Shown in pieces: positions 40,738 through 49,118 of a DNA stretch of 64,000 bases; positions within the stretch are counted from its first letter, which is position 1; every line of letters starts with the position of its first letter. The stretch spans positions 1 to 64,000 of the forward strand of contig NZ_JAFCLG010000014.1 of NCBI RefSeq assembly GCF_018129685.1, written 5' to 3'. The stretch is from Bradyrhizobium manausense (GTDB lineage: Bacteria > Pseudomonadota > Alphaproteobacteria > Rhizobiales > Xanthobacteraceae). The notes under the pieces are model-generated. The model was given only the letters and a program-made list of their open reading frames with translations. It ran no database searches and was not told the origin of the DNA. The position numbers were made by a program, and so were the translations under genes.

Positions 40738-41112
40738 TTAGTGCTTGAGGATCGTCGCAATCGCCGCACGCACCTCGGCGACCGCCTCCCTCAGGGCCGC
40801 AAAGGCCCGGGGCGGGTTGTTGCCGGTCCGGACGGCCAGCTCGAGGCCGGCTGCCGCATCGGCAACAGCGAAGGCGCCGATCCCGCGGGCCGAGCCCTTG
40901 AGCTTGTGGGCAAGCGCGCCGGTCTCGGCCGGCAGCGCCGTCATCGCTGCGAGCAGCCGAACGGCCTGCTCGGCGAACATCGCAAGGACTTCCTGTTCCA
41001 GCTCGGAATCGCCGAGTGTCATGCGCGAGAGGTGGTCGAGGTCGAGCGGGCTGTCGATGGGCGCAAGCGGGGGCGAGGGCATCCAGTCCATCCCTGGCAG
41101 TTCAGGCGGCAT
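40738..41112 (-). CDS. Single-domain Hpt (histidine phosphotransfer) protein
   Basis: A 124-residue protein with an Hpt domain. The phosphorylatable histidine is His69 in ALAHKLKGSARGIGAFAVAD, preceded by a helix with DSELEQEVLAMFAEQAVRLL. It should pass phosphate between a kinase receiver domain and a response regulator. No kinase is adjacent. It is divergent from the giant GPR-like gene across a 392-base gap containing CtrA-type half-sites, one of which (TTAACCAT on the minus strand, 41178-41185) lies 66 bases before its start. Involvement in cell-cycle phosphorelay is a hypothesis. Confidence 0.85.
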   Translation of the reverse strand: MPPELPGMDWMPSPPLAPIDSPLDLDHLSRMTLGDSELEQEVLAMFAEQAVRLLAAMTALPAETGALAHKLKGSARGIGAFAVADAAAGLELAVRTGNNPPRAFAALREAVAEVRAAIATILKH

Positions 41113-41177
41113 GACGCGGGCCCCGGCATCGCACGATGGTCCGCCGGTCCGGCGGTTCGCCCCACCGAAGCATGAAA

Positions 41178-41326
41178 ATGGTTAACGAAGTGTTTGGGCC
41201 GCTTTGCGCAAATCTGCCCGTTTATTGACGAAAAGTTGCCGCAATCCACCGGGTTCCGTGGAGAATTTCATTTGGCCCTAAGGCGTTACGGCCTGATCCT
41301 GTTAACGATGATTAAGATTGTATTAA
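41178..41326. promoter_or_regulatory. CtrA-type half-site cluster between Hpt and GPR-like genes
   Basis: TTAACCAT on the minus strand at 41178-41185. TTAA at 41302-41305, 41312-41315 and 41323-41326 give TTAA-N6-TTAA and a perfect TTAA-N7-TTAA. CtrA sites are TTAA-N7-TTAA(C). Motifs are seen directly; binding is inferred. The rest of the 392-base gap (41113-41504) shows no gene. Confidence 0.55.
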
Positions 41327-41504
41327 TCGCAGGCATTTCATTCGCGACGCTCTGCCAATAGGATGTTGCGGAAATTGGCGGACAAGCCGTCCGGGTGGGG
41401 ATGGCTCGGTGATCCGCGCAAGCGGCATGATCCGGTCTGTGGGCTTGCGCAGCGCGCAGGGCTCGCGGGGGGACGCGTAAAAGTAACGAGGGCTCGGACT
41501 GAAC

Positions 41505-44500
41505 ATGGCCAACACTCCCAAAAAGGTCAAAGACCCCACAGAAGTTGCGCTTTCTGCGATCCAGGAAGCCCTCAACATCAGCGACACGGCTGCCGATACC
41601 AGCCGCAATGCATCGATGCGCAACGAAACGGCGCCTTCGGTCGCGCCGCCGGCGCCTCCAATGTTCGACGAACCGGCCTTCGAGCCGCGGCCTGCCGCCA
41701 ACGAGCGCGCCACCGTGTTCGACACGATCGAGGAACCGCGCAACGCGCGCCGCGCCGCCAATGACGATCGCGAGACCATCGGCCAGCTGCTGCAGTCGCT
41801 GCAGACCAGCCGCCCTTCCCGCAACATCTATACCGGCGCGACCATCTTCACCGTGGTCTGGCTGGCCGCCTGCGCCGCGCTGACGGTCGGCTTCCTGCCC
41901 TCGATCCGGGCCGCCATGGGCGACAGCGGCGGCGTGCTGGCGATCGCCGGCCTCGTCACGATGTTCTTCGCGCCGATCATGCTGTTCTACTTCCTGGCGA
42001 GCCTGGTCTGGCGCGGCCAGCAGATGAGCCAGGTCGCGCAGGCGATGGCGCAGGTCGCGATCCGCTTCTCGGAGCCGGAAGGCTCGGCCTCCGATTCCAT
42101 GGTCACCGTCGGCCAGGCCATCCGCCGCGAGGTCGCGGCGATGGGCGACGGTATCGAACGCGCCATCGCACGCGCCGGCGAGCTCGAAACGCTGGTCGCC
42201 AACGAGGTCGCGGCGCTCGAGCGCGCCTATTCCGACAACGAAGTGCGCATCCGCGCCCTGCTCCAGGACATCGCGCATCAGCGCGACAACCTGGTCGGCC
42301 AGGCCGAGCAGGTCCGCAGCGCCATTTCCGGCGTGCAGATCGATCTCCGCCACGACATCGCGCTGATCTCGGACGCAATCGCCTCGCGCGTCGACGAGGT
42401 GGCAAAATCCATCACCGGCGCGCTGGAAGAGCGCGGCGCCCATATCACCAGCGCGCTGAGCCATGCCGGCGACAACATGATCCTGGCGCTCGGCGAGCGC
42501 GGCGGCGACCTGCTCGACCGCCTCGAGGAAGCCAGCGCCGAGACCACGCGCGCGGTGCTCGACGCCAGCGAGCGGCTGACCACCAGCCTCAACTTCAAGA
42601 CCGGCCACGTCCACGACGAATTCGTCGATCTCGCCGACCGCGTCCACGAGATGCTGAACGAGCGTATCGACCGCATCACCGGCGAGTTCGAGCAGCGTTC
42701 GGCTGCGATTGTCGACGGCATCTCCGAGCGCACCGAACAGGTGCACGACAGCCTCAAGAATTCGTCGGACTCGCTGCTGCTCGAGCTCGAGCTGCGCTCC
42801 AACGACCTTTCGGCCAAGATCGACGACGCCGGCAACCGCCTCGCCGGGCAGATCATGACCTCAGGCGACAAGGCGAGCGAGGCGCTCGACGCCACGGTCA
42901 ACACCCTCGTCGCCAAGGTCGTCAGCCAGACCGAGACCGCGCACGACTCGCTGTCGCTGCAGATGAGCGCGTTCGACGAGCTGGTGAAGAACCAGGGCTC
43001 CGAGCTGGTCGAGAAGTTCGCCCGCGATTCCGGCACGCTGGGTGCCCTGATCACGCGCCACATCTCCGAGTTCGACCGCACCGTGAAGACCTTCGGCGGC
43101 GAAATCGTCGAGCGCATGGGCCAGCGCACGCAGGACATCCATGAGTCGCTCAAGACCTATGTCGACAATTTCGACACCCGCTTCACCGCCAACGGCGGCG
43201 CGATCACGGCCGTGCTCGACCAGCGCTTGCTGCAATTCGAGACCACGATCGGTGAACGCGTCTCCAACTTCGACACCTCGCTGAGCGGCAAGATCGCCCA
43301 CCTCGACGGCACCATCGAGGGCCACATCAAGACCTTCGACGAGCAGCTCGGCGGCCGCGTCGGCGCGCTCGAGCAGTCGTTCGATGCCCGTGCGAAGTCC
43401 GTCACCGAGACCATCGACGGACGTCTCAACGCGCTTTCCGCGACGCTGACCGACGGTGCGACGCAGGCGATCCAGTCGATCGACTCCCGCCTCACCCACC
43501 TCACGACGTCGCTGACCGACGGCGCCTCGCAGGCGATCCAGTCGATCGATACGCGCCTGACCCACCTCACCGGCACGCTCACCGGAGGGGCGACACAGGC
43601 GCTCGAATCCATCGACAGCCGCCTGACCTACCTGACCACCGCGGTGACCAACGGCGCCTCGCAGGCCGTGCAGTCGATCGACACCCGCCTTACCCTCCTG
43701 ACCTCGACGCTCACGGACGGCACGGCGCAGGCGATCGACGCGGTCGACCGTCGCATCACCGGCGTCACCGAGATCATCGACGGCCGCAGCATGCACCTGA
43801 CCGACACGGTCACCGCGCGCTTCCAGGACATCCAGCAGGCGATCGAGACCAAGGTCGGTTCGGTTGCCAACGACATCGACGTCCGCGTGGCGCAGTTCGA
43901 GGACCTGCTCGGCTCGCGTGTCGAGGCGGTTGCCGGCCGCATCGAGAGCAGCGGCCGCCAGGCCAGCGAGGACATGATGTCCCGCGCCGAGATGATCTCG
44001 ACCGCGATCCGCTCGCATGTCGAGGACGCCGAGCGTTCGCTCACCAACCTCGTGGTCAACACCAGCGAGACGATCCAGACCGGTGCGCGCACGGCGCAGC
44101 AGTCGCTGATGACGGTCTCCACCGACGTCAACGCCCAGCTCAAGATGACCTCCGCCGAAGTCGAGCGCTCGCTGACCGCGGTTGGCGCTGGTGCTGCGAA
44201 CTCGATCCTGACCAGCGCGCGCGAGGCTCAGTCGAGCCTGGTCGCGGCCTCGGGCGATGCCTCCAACCAGATCAAGGGCCTCGCGGCCGATGTCGAGCGC
44301 ACCCTGTCCGCGGCCGGCGCGGCCACCGCAGCCTCGATCCTGGCCGGCGCCCGCGAGGTGCAGACCACGCTCGTGACCGCCTCCTCGGACGCCGCCAACC
44401 ACGTCAAGTCGCTTACGGCCGACGTGCAGCGCTCGCTCTCGATGGCCGGCACCTCGACGGCGGAATCGATCACCGCCGGCGCACGCGACGCGCAGGGTAC

Positions 44501-47150
44501 GCTGATCGCGGCCTCGACCGAGACGGCCAACCAGATCAAGGCGCTCTCCTCCGACGTGCAGCGTTCGCTCTCGATGGCGGGCACGGCAACCGCCGAGAGC
44601 ATCATGACCGGCGCACGCGAAGCCCAGAACACGCTGGTCACCGCGTCCTCGGAGGCGGCGAGCCAGGTCAAGTCGCTCGCGGCCGAAGTGCATCGCTCGC
44701 TCTCGCAGGTCGGCCAGACCACCGCGGAGACGATCACGTCCAGCGCCCGCGACGCCCAGAGCACCCTGCTTGCGGTCTCCGCCGAACAGACCGGCCAGGT
44801 CCGTTCGCTCGCGGCCGAGATGCAGCGCGCGCTGGCGACCGCCGGCGGCGCCACCATCGAGGCGCTCACCAGCGGCGTGCGCGAGGCCCAGAGCACGCTC
44901 ATCACGGCTTCGACCGACGCGGCGACCCAGATCAAGTCGCTCACGACGGATATCGAGCGGACGCTGACCGCGGTCGGCGCCGACACCGCCTCGACCATCC
45001 TCAACAGCGCCCGCGAGGCCCAGACCTCGCTGACCTCGACCTCGGCGGATGCCGCCAGCCAGATCCGCACGATCTCGACCGAGATCGAGCGCGCGCTGAG
45101 CACGGCCACGTCGAACGCGACCAACGACATCCAGACCAGCGCGCTCAATGCCCAGAACGCCCTGATCTCCGCCTCCAACGAGGCGAGCTCGCGGGTCAAG
45201 TCGAGCTCGGCCGACGTCGAGCGTTCGGTGCTCGCTGCCTCTTCCAGCTTCGGCCAGGCCATGACCGGCAAGACCGACGAAATCGTCACCTATGTGCAGC
45301 AGCAGGCCGACCGCCTCTCCAACATGATCGACGCCAAGCGCGGCTCGCTCGTGGACGCGATCGGCTCGAAGACCAGCCAGCTCACGCTCGACATCGACCG
45401 CGTCACCTCGGACGCGCTGAAGTCGATCGAGACCCGCGGCCAGGCCTTCTCGCAGACCATGATGGGCAACGGCAACGAAGTCGCCCGCACCATCAATGCG
45501 GCGAGCGAGATCGCGACCAGCGCCGTCGGCCGGTCGCTCAAGGACCTCGAGGCGGCCTCGCGCGCGGCGATCGACCAGTCGCGCCAGGTCTCGATCGCGG
45601 CCGTCACCGAGATGCAGGAGACCAGCAAGATCCTGCGCACCGACACGGTCGCCCTGTTCGAGCGCCTGCGCGAAGGCAACATCCTGCTCCAGGAGGTGCT
45701 GACCGGTGCGCACGACAATCTCAACTCGCTCGAGCGGGCGCTGGTGACGCGTGTCGCCGACTTCGTCTCGGCCATGAACGACGTCACCTTGCGCAACGGC
45801 GCTGCGACGCAGAACCTGGAAGACCAGCTCAACGTCTTCAACACGAAGACCACGCGGGCGCTCCAGGATCTCGGCGAGCTGTCGACCCAGTTCGACGCGC
45901 ACGGCAAGGCCCTCGTCGATGCAGCGCAGGTCGTCGAGCAGAGCAACAAGAACACCACCGCCTCGCTTGCCGAACGCAAGGCGGCGCTGGAATCGCTCGT
46001 CACCACCATCGACCTGCGCACCGCCGATCTCGACCAGCGCCTGTCGCGCTTCACCGGGCTGCTCGACGAGTCGCTTGCTGCAGCCGAAGAGCGTGCCCGC
46101 GACATCGCCCGCGTGGTCGCCGAGACCGCCGGCGCGGGGTCGGCCGCGATCACCCGCCAGTTCGAGGCGGTGCGGTCGGCGTCCGAAGAGGAGCATCGCC
46201 AGACCATCGAAGCCATGCACGACATCTACCGCCAGACCACCGACGAGGCGGATGCGATGTTCAAGCAATCGGCCGAGAAGTTCGGCAACCTCGTGTCCAG
46301 CATGAAGCAGATGGCGTTCGAGATGCACAACGAGCTCGAAGCCACCCGCAACGAGCTGCGCCGCGGCGTGCTCGAGATGCCGCAGGAGGCCGCCGAGAGC
46401 ACCGCGCAGATGCGCAAGGTGATCGTCGACCAGATCGAGGCCCTCGCCGAGCTCAACCGCATCGTGGCCCAGCACGGCCGTGGCCTCGACGTCACCACGA
46501 CGGGCCGCGCATCCGTCGCCGTCCAGCGCCAGGAAGAGCCTGTCATGGCGAGCGTGGGCGGTCGTGGCACCGAGACCCGCATGCGCGACGCCGGCAGCGC
46601 CTCGACGCTGCCGCCGCCGGATCTCGGCATGCCCGCCCCCTCGCGTCGCACCGAGGCCCCGCCGGTTGCCCCCGGCGGCAACGACCCGGGCCGGGATGGC
46701 TGGCTGTCGGATCTTCTGAACCGTACGGACGCCAACCAGGCGGCTCCCACGGGGCGAGAAGCCCCACGTGGCCGCCAGGCCGCGCCCGCGCCCCAGGCCC
46801 CGCAGGGCGGCGGCAATCCGCTGGAATCGCTGTCGCTCGACATCGGCCGGCTGATGGACCGCAACCTCGCCTCCGAGATGTGGGATCGCTACCAGCGCGG
46901 CGAGAACAAGGCCTTCACCAAGCGCCTGTACACGCCCGCCGGCCAGAAGGCCTTCGACGAGGTCGCCCGCAAATATCGCGCAGACCGCAACTTCAAGGGC
47001 ACGGTCGACCGCTACATCAGCGAGTTCGAACGCCTGCTCGACGAAGTCGCCCGCGACGGCCGCGGCCCGCAGGAGCTGCGCAGCCACCTGACCTCGGAAA
47101 CGGGCCTGGTGTACACGCTGCTCGCGCATGCGGCGGGCCGGCTGGGGTAA
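41505..47150 (+). CDS. Giant helical-repeat membrane protein, GPR/RgsE-like (growth pole ring)
   Basis: An 1881-residue protein. Residues 1-105 are a polar, disordered cytosolic part. Two membrane helices follow (111-133 ATIFTVVWLAACAALTVGF; 144-168 AIAGLVTMFFAPIMLFYFL), then ~1450 residues of amphipathic helix resembling apolipoprotein/extended coiled coil. Two regular blocks stand out: five 22-residue repeats (650-759; GATQAIQSIDSRLTHLT type) and nine 44-residue repeats (861-1256; AREAQSSLVAAS type). A Pro-rich linker (~1680-1760) and a conserved globular C-terminus (SLDIGRLMDRNLASEMWDRY ... YISEFERLLDEVARDGRG) close it. Size, topology and repeat type match Agrobacterium GPR and Sinorhizobium RgsE, which organise the polar growth zone. 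Homology is by pattern, not search. Confidence 0.8.
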   Translation: MANTPKKVKDPTEVALSAIQEALNISDTAADTSRNASMRNETAPSVAPPAPPMFDEPAFEPRPAANERATVFDTIEEPRNARRAANDDRETIGQLLQSLQTSRPSRNIYTGATIFTVVWLAACAALTVGFLPSIRAAMGDSGGVLAIAGLVTMFFAPIMLFYFLASLVWRGQQMSQVAQAMAQVAIRFSEPEGSASDSMVTVGQAIRREVAAMGDGIERAIARAGELETLVANEVAALERAYSDNEVRIRALLQDIAHQRDNLVGQAEQVRSAISGVQIDLRHDIALISDAIASRVDEVAKSITGALEERGAHITSALSHAGDNMILALGERGGDLLDRLEEASAETTRAVLDASERLTTSLNFKTGHVHDEFVDLADRVHEMLNERIDRITGEFEQRSAAIVDGISERTEQVHDSLKNSSDSLLLELELRSNDLSAKIDDAGNRLAGQIMTSGDKASEALDATVNTLVAKVVSQTETAHDSLSLQMSAFDELVKNQGSELVEKFARDSGTLGALITRHISEFDRTVKTFGGEIVERMGQRTQDIHESLKTYVDNFDTRFTANGGAITAVLDQRLLQFETTIGERVSNFDTSLSGKIAHLDGTIEGHIKTFDEQLGGRVGALEQSFDARAKSVTETIDGRLNALSATLTDGATQAIQSIDSRLTHLTTSLTDGASQAIQSIDTRLTHLTGTLTGGATQALESIDSRLTYLTTAVTNGASQAVQSIDTRLTLLTSTLTDGTAQAIDAVDRRITGVTEIIDGRSMHLTDTVTARFQDIQQAIETKVGSVANDIDVRVAQFEDLLGSRVEAVAGRIESSGRQASEDMMSRAEMISTAIRSHVEDAERSLTNLVVNTSETIQTGARTAQQSLMTVSTDVNAQLKMTSAEVERSLTAVGAGAANSILTSAREAQSSLVAASGDASNQIKGLAADVERTLSAAGAATAASILAGAREVQTTLVTASSDAANHVKSLTADVQRSLSMAGTSTAESITAGARDAQGTLIAASTETANQIKALSSDVQRSLSMAGTATAESIMTGAREAQNTLVTASSEAASQVKSLAAEVHRSLSQVGQTTAETITSSARDAQSTLLAVSAEQTGQVRSLAAEMQRALATAGGATIEALTSGVREAQSTLITASTDAATQIKSLTTDIERTLTAVGADTASTILNSAREAQTSLTSTSADAASQIRTISTEIERALSTATSNATNDIQTSALNAQNALISASNEASSRVKSSSADVERSVLAASSSFGQAMTGKTDEIVTYVQQQADRLSNMIDAKRGSLVDAIGSKTSQLTLDIDRVTSDALKSIETRGQAFSQTMMGNGNEVARTINAASEIATSAVGRSLKDLEAASRAAIDQSRQVSIAAVTEMQETSKILRTDTVALFERLREGNILLQEVLTGAHDNLNSLERALVTRVADFVSAMNDVTLRNGAATQNLEDQLNVFNTKTTRALQDLGELSTQFDAHGKALVDAAQVVEQSNKNTTASLAERKAALESLVTTIDLRTADLDQRLSRFTGLLDESLAAAEERARDIARVVAETAGAGSAAITRQFEAVRSASEEEHRQTIEAMHDIYRQTTDEADAMFKQSAEKFGNLVSSMKQMAFEMHNELEATRNELRRGVLEMPQEAAESTAQMRKVIVDQIEALAELNRIVAQHGRGLDVTTTGRASVAVQRQEEPVMASVGGRGTETRMRDAGSASTLPPPDLGMPAPSRRTEAPPVAPGGNDPGRDGWLSDLLNRTDANQAAPTGREAPRGRQAAPAPQAPQGGGNPLESLSLDIGRLMDRNLASEMWDRYQRGENKAFTKRLYTPAGQKAFDEVARKYRADRNFKGTVDRYISEFERLLDEVARDGRGPQELRSHLTSETGLVYTLLAHAAGRLG
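43452..43781 (+). repeat. Five tandem 66-bp (22-residue) repeats in the GPR-like gene
   Basis: Units begin DGATQAIQSIDSRL, DGASQAIQSIDTRL, GGATQALESIDSRL, NGASQAVQSIDTRL and DGTAQAIDAVDRRI. Two 11-residue amphipathic turns make each unit, as in apolipoproteins. Confidence 0.9.
44085..45272 (+). repeat. Nine tandem 132-bp (44-residue) repeats in the GPR-like gene
   Basis: Units start at residues 861, 905, 949, 993, 1037, 1081, 1125, 1169 and 1213, each with a (A/V)R(E/D)AQxxL-type start and an (S/T)xDVERxL-type centre (A-L-N-A-Q in the last). The period is exact over all nine copies; 44 is four 11-residue turns. Confidence 0.92.
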
Positions 47151-47163
47151 AGTGGAAGCTCGC

Positions 47164-47196
47164 GAATGGCGAGTGGCGAATAGCGAATAGCGAATG
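47164..47196. repeat. Short tandem GCGAATA-type repeat
   Basis: GCGAATGGCGAGTGGCGAAT followed by AGCGAATAGCGAATG: seven-base units with small variations, directly between the GPR-like stop codon and its terminator. Confidence 0.6.
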
Positions 47197-47197
47197 A

Positions 47198-47231
47198 AAA
47201 AACGGAGCCTTCGCGGGCTCCGTTTTTGTTT
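47198..47231 (+). terminator. Intrinsic terminator after the GPR-like gene
   Basis: AAAAACGGAGCC pairs with GGCTCCGTTTTT around TTCGCG, followed by GTTTT. Strong rho-independent signal. Confidence 0.9.
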
Positions 47232-47275
47232 TGGGCGCGTCATTCCGAACGAAAAAGCCGACCAAACATTCGATG

Positions 47276-47403
47276 TCGTCCTGGCGAAAGCCAGGACCCA
47301 TTACCCCAAGGCGGAGTTTGGCGAAGACAGGTCGTTCGGTACGCCGACCGAATGCAATCGATGGACCTCGCGGTATGGCTCCTGGCTTTCGCCAGGACGA
47401 CCC
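47276..47403. repeat. Dispersed inverted repeat (CGTCCTGGCGAAAGCCAGGA family)
   Basis: CGTCCTGGCGAAAGCCAGGA at the left and TCCTGGCTTTCGCCAGGACG at the right are inverse copies bounding ~125 bases. The arms are themselves palindromic (CCTGGC/GCCAGG). Confidence 0.75.
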
Positions 47404-47419
47404 CGTGCAGGTAGCCCGC

Positions 47420-48301
47420 CTACTGCCGCTTGCGCTCGTTCGCCGGCGCCGGCTTCGGCGGCTCGGCTGGCGGCGGCGCGGCGGCCGGGGCGCTGTTGCT
47501 GGCGCCGAACAGCACGCGGGTCGGATTGCGGTCGAAGTTGTTCACGGCGCGGCTGATGTCGCCGAGCGTGCGACGGCCGTCGGTGATCAGCGCGCCGGAG
47601 CGTTTGTCGAAATCCTCGGCGAGTTCGCGGATCGATTTCACCGTCAGGAACAATTCGCCGCCGTCCTTGCCGCCGGCGAGCGTGTTGAGGCCGAGCATGA
47701 GGTTGTCGGCCTTGAGCATCACGCCGTCGACCTTGGCCATCACCCCGTCGATCTTCTCGGAGTTGCGGGCGAGCGAGGTCGTGAAGGTCTCGAGATTCTT
47801 CAGCGAGTTCTTCACCGATTCCTGATTGTCGGCAACGATCCTGTTGATGTTCTGCAGCGTGCCGCGGATCGCCTCGGTGACGTCCTGGAGCTTGTTCGGA
47901 TCGGCCGTCAGCGTCGGGATGCCATCCTCGTCGAGCGGCGGCGGCGGCGCGGCCTCCTCGCCGCCCTTGAGCGAGATCGCGGCGACGCCGGTCAGGCCCT
48001 GGAATTCGAGACCGACCAGGGTGTCCTTGCGCAGCGGCGTGTTGTTCTCGATCATGGCGAGTGCGACAACCCGCCGCGGATTGTCGAGCTTCACCGAGAC
48101 CACCTCGCCGACCCGGATACCGTTGAAGTTGACGCTGCCGCCGTTGCGCAGACCCGCCGCCGGGCCTTCGAACACGACGCGGAAGGGGCTGCGCTGCTTG
48201 GTGGTGTGCAGCGACTGGAACCACAGCACGAAGCCGATCGCAGCCGCGATCACCGCCAGCGTGAAGGATCCGATCAATACGTAATTGGCCCGCGTTTCCA
48301 T
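47420..48301 (-). CDS. mlaD: MlaD-type MCE-domain substrate-binding protein
   Basis: Periplasmic, inner-membrane-anchored MCE protein of a lipid ABC transport system. The 293-residue product starts METRANYVLIGSFTLAVIAA with one membrane helix, then the MCE domain (GPAAGLRNGGSVNFNGIRVG, LEFQGLTGVAAISLKGG). A helical region (~150-260) follows, and a Pro/Ala-rich tail closes it. It forms a hexameric ring with MlaE and MlaF in known systems. It is the third gene of mlaE-mlaF-mlaD on the minus strand, 16 bases after mlaF. Confidence 0.92.
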   Translation of the reverse strand: METRANYVLIGSFTLAVIAAAIGFVLWFQSLHTTKQRSPFRVVFEGPAAGLRNGGSVNFNGIRVGEVVSVKLDNPRRVVALAMIENNTPLRKDTLVGLEFQGLTGVAAISLKGGEEAAPPPPLDEDGIPTLTADPNKLQDVTEAIRGTLQNINRIVADNQESVKNSLKNLETFTTSLARNSEKIDGVMAKVDGVMLKADNLMLGLNTLAGGKDGGELFLTVKSIRELAEDFDKRSGALITDGRRTLGDISRAVNNFDRNPTRVLFGASNSAPAAAPPPAEPPKPAPANERKRQ

Positions 48302-48317
48302 CAGGTGCTCCGGCTAC

Positions 48318-49118
48318 TCAACTCATCACCGCGCGGGCGCGCTTGCCGTGGAAATACTGCCTCAGCCAGGGATGCTGCGAGGCTTGCATGTCGGCGATCG
48401 ACCCTGCCGCAATGATCTTACCGTTCCCTAAAACGGCGATGCGGTCGCAAGCTGTGTAAAGGCTGTCGAGATCGTGGGTTACCATGAAAACGGTCAGCCC
48501 CAAAGTCCGCTGCAGCGTCCTGACCAGATCGTCGAAGTCGCCGGCGCCGATCGGATCGAGGCCGGAGGTCGGCTCGTCCAGGAAGACGAGGTCGGGATCG
48601 AGCGACAAGGCGCGCGCCAGCGCGACGCGCTTGATCATGCCGCCCGACAGTTCCGAGGGGAAACGCTCGGCCACCTCGGGCTTGAGGCCGACCATGGCGA
48701 GCTTGGCCATGGTGATCTCGTCCATCAGCCGCTGCGAGACGCGCAGATATTCGCGCATCGGAAACTGGATATTCTGCCGCACCGTGAGCGAGGAGAACAG
48801 CGCGCCCTGCTGGAACAGCACGCCCCAGCGCCGTTCGACATTGCGGCGCTGCGAGGTGTTGGAGGAATCGAGGTCGACGCCGAACACTTCGATCGAGCCC
48901 GCCACCTTCGGCACCAGCCCGATGATGGTGCGCGTCAGCACCGATTTGCCCGCGCCGGAAGGACCGACGAAGCCCAAAATCTCGCCGCGCTTGACGTCGA
49001 GGTTGAGGCCGTCGAGTACGCGCGTCGTGCCGAACTGCACGGTGATGTCGCGGACGCGGATGATGGGGTTTTGAATCTCGCTTCGAGTTTCCTTTTGAGT
49101 GTCTTGCGCCATCGTCAC
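48318..49118 (-). CDS. mlaF: ABC transporter ATP-binding protein MlaF
   Basis: Cytosolic ATPase of the phospholipid transporter. The 266-residue product has Walker A GFVGPSGAGKSVL, signature ELSGGMIKRVALARAL, and Walker B DLVFLDEPTSGLDPIG, with the MlaF-type GLKPEVAERFP lead-in. Its start overlaps the mlaE stop by four bases (ATGA, 49115-49118), indicating coupled translation. The locus lacks mlaB and mlaC nearby; the STAS role is provided by the MlaE fusion. Confidence 0.94.
   Translation of the reverse strand: MTMAQDTQKETRSEIQNPIIRVRDITVQFGTTRVLDGLNLDVKRGEILGFVGPSGAGKSVLTRTIIGLVPKVAGSIEVFGVDLDSSNTSQRRNVERRWGVLFQQGALFSSLTVRQNIQFPMREYLRVSQRLMDEITMAKLAMVGLKPEVAERFPSELSGGMIKRVALARALSLDPDLVFLDEPTSGLDPIGAGDFDDLVRTLQRTLGLTVFMVTHDLDSLYTACDRIAVLGNGKIIAAGSIADMQASQHPWLRQYFHGKRARAVMS

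Noticed and set aside
43452..45272. CRISPR-like or satellite array suggested by the regular 66- and 132-bp repeats
   Set aside because: The repeats are inside one reading frame and encode amphipathic helix; spacers do not exist.
42861..47243. Antisense open frame of 1460 codons opposite the GPR-like gene
   Set aside because: It is a shadow of a high-GC gene: Arg/Gly-rich mistranslation, mirrors the 44-residue repeats, no ribosome site or family match.
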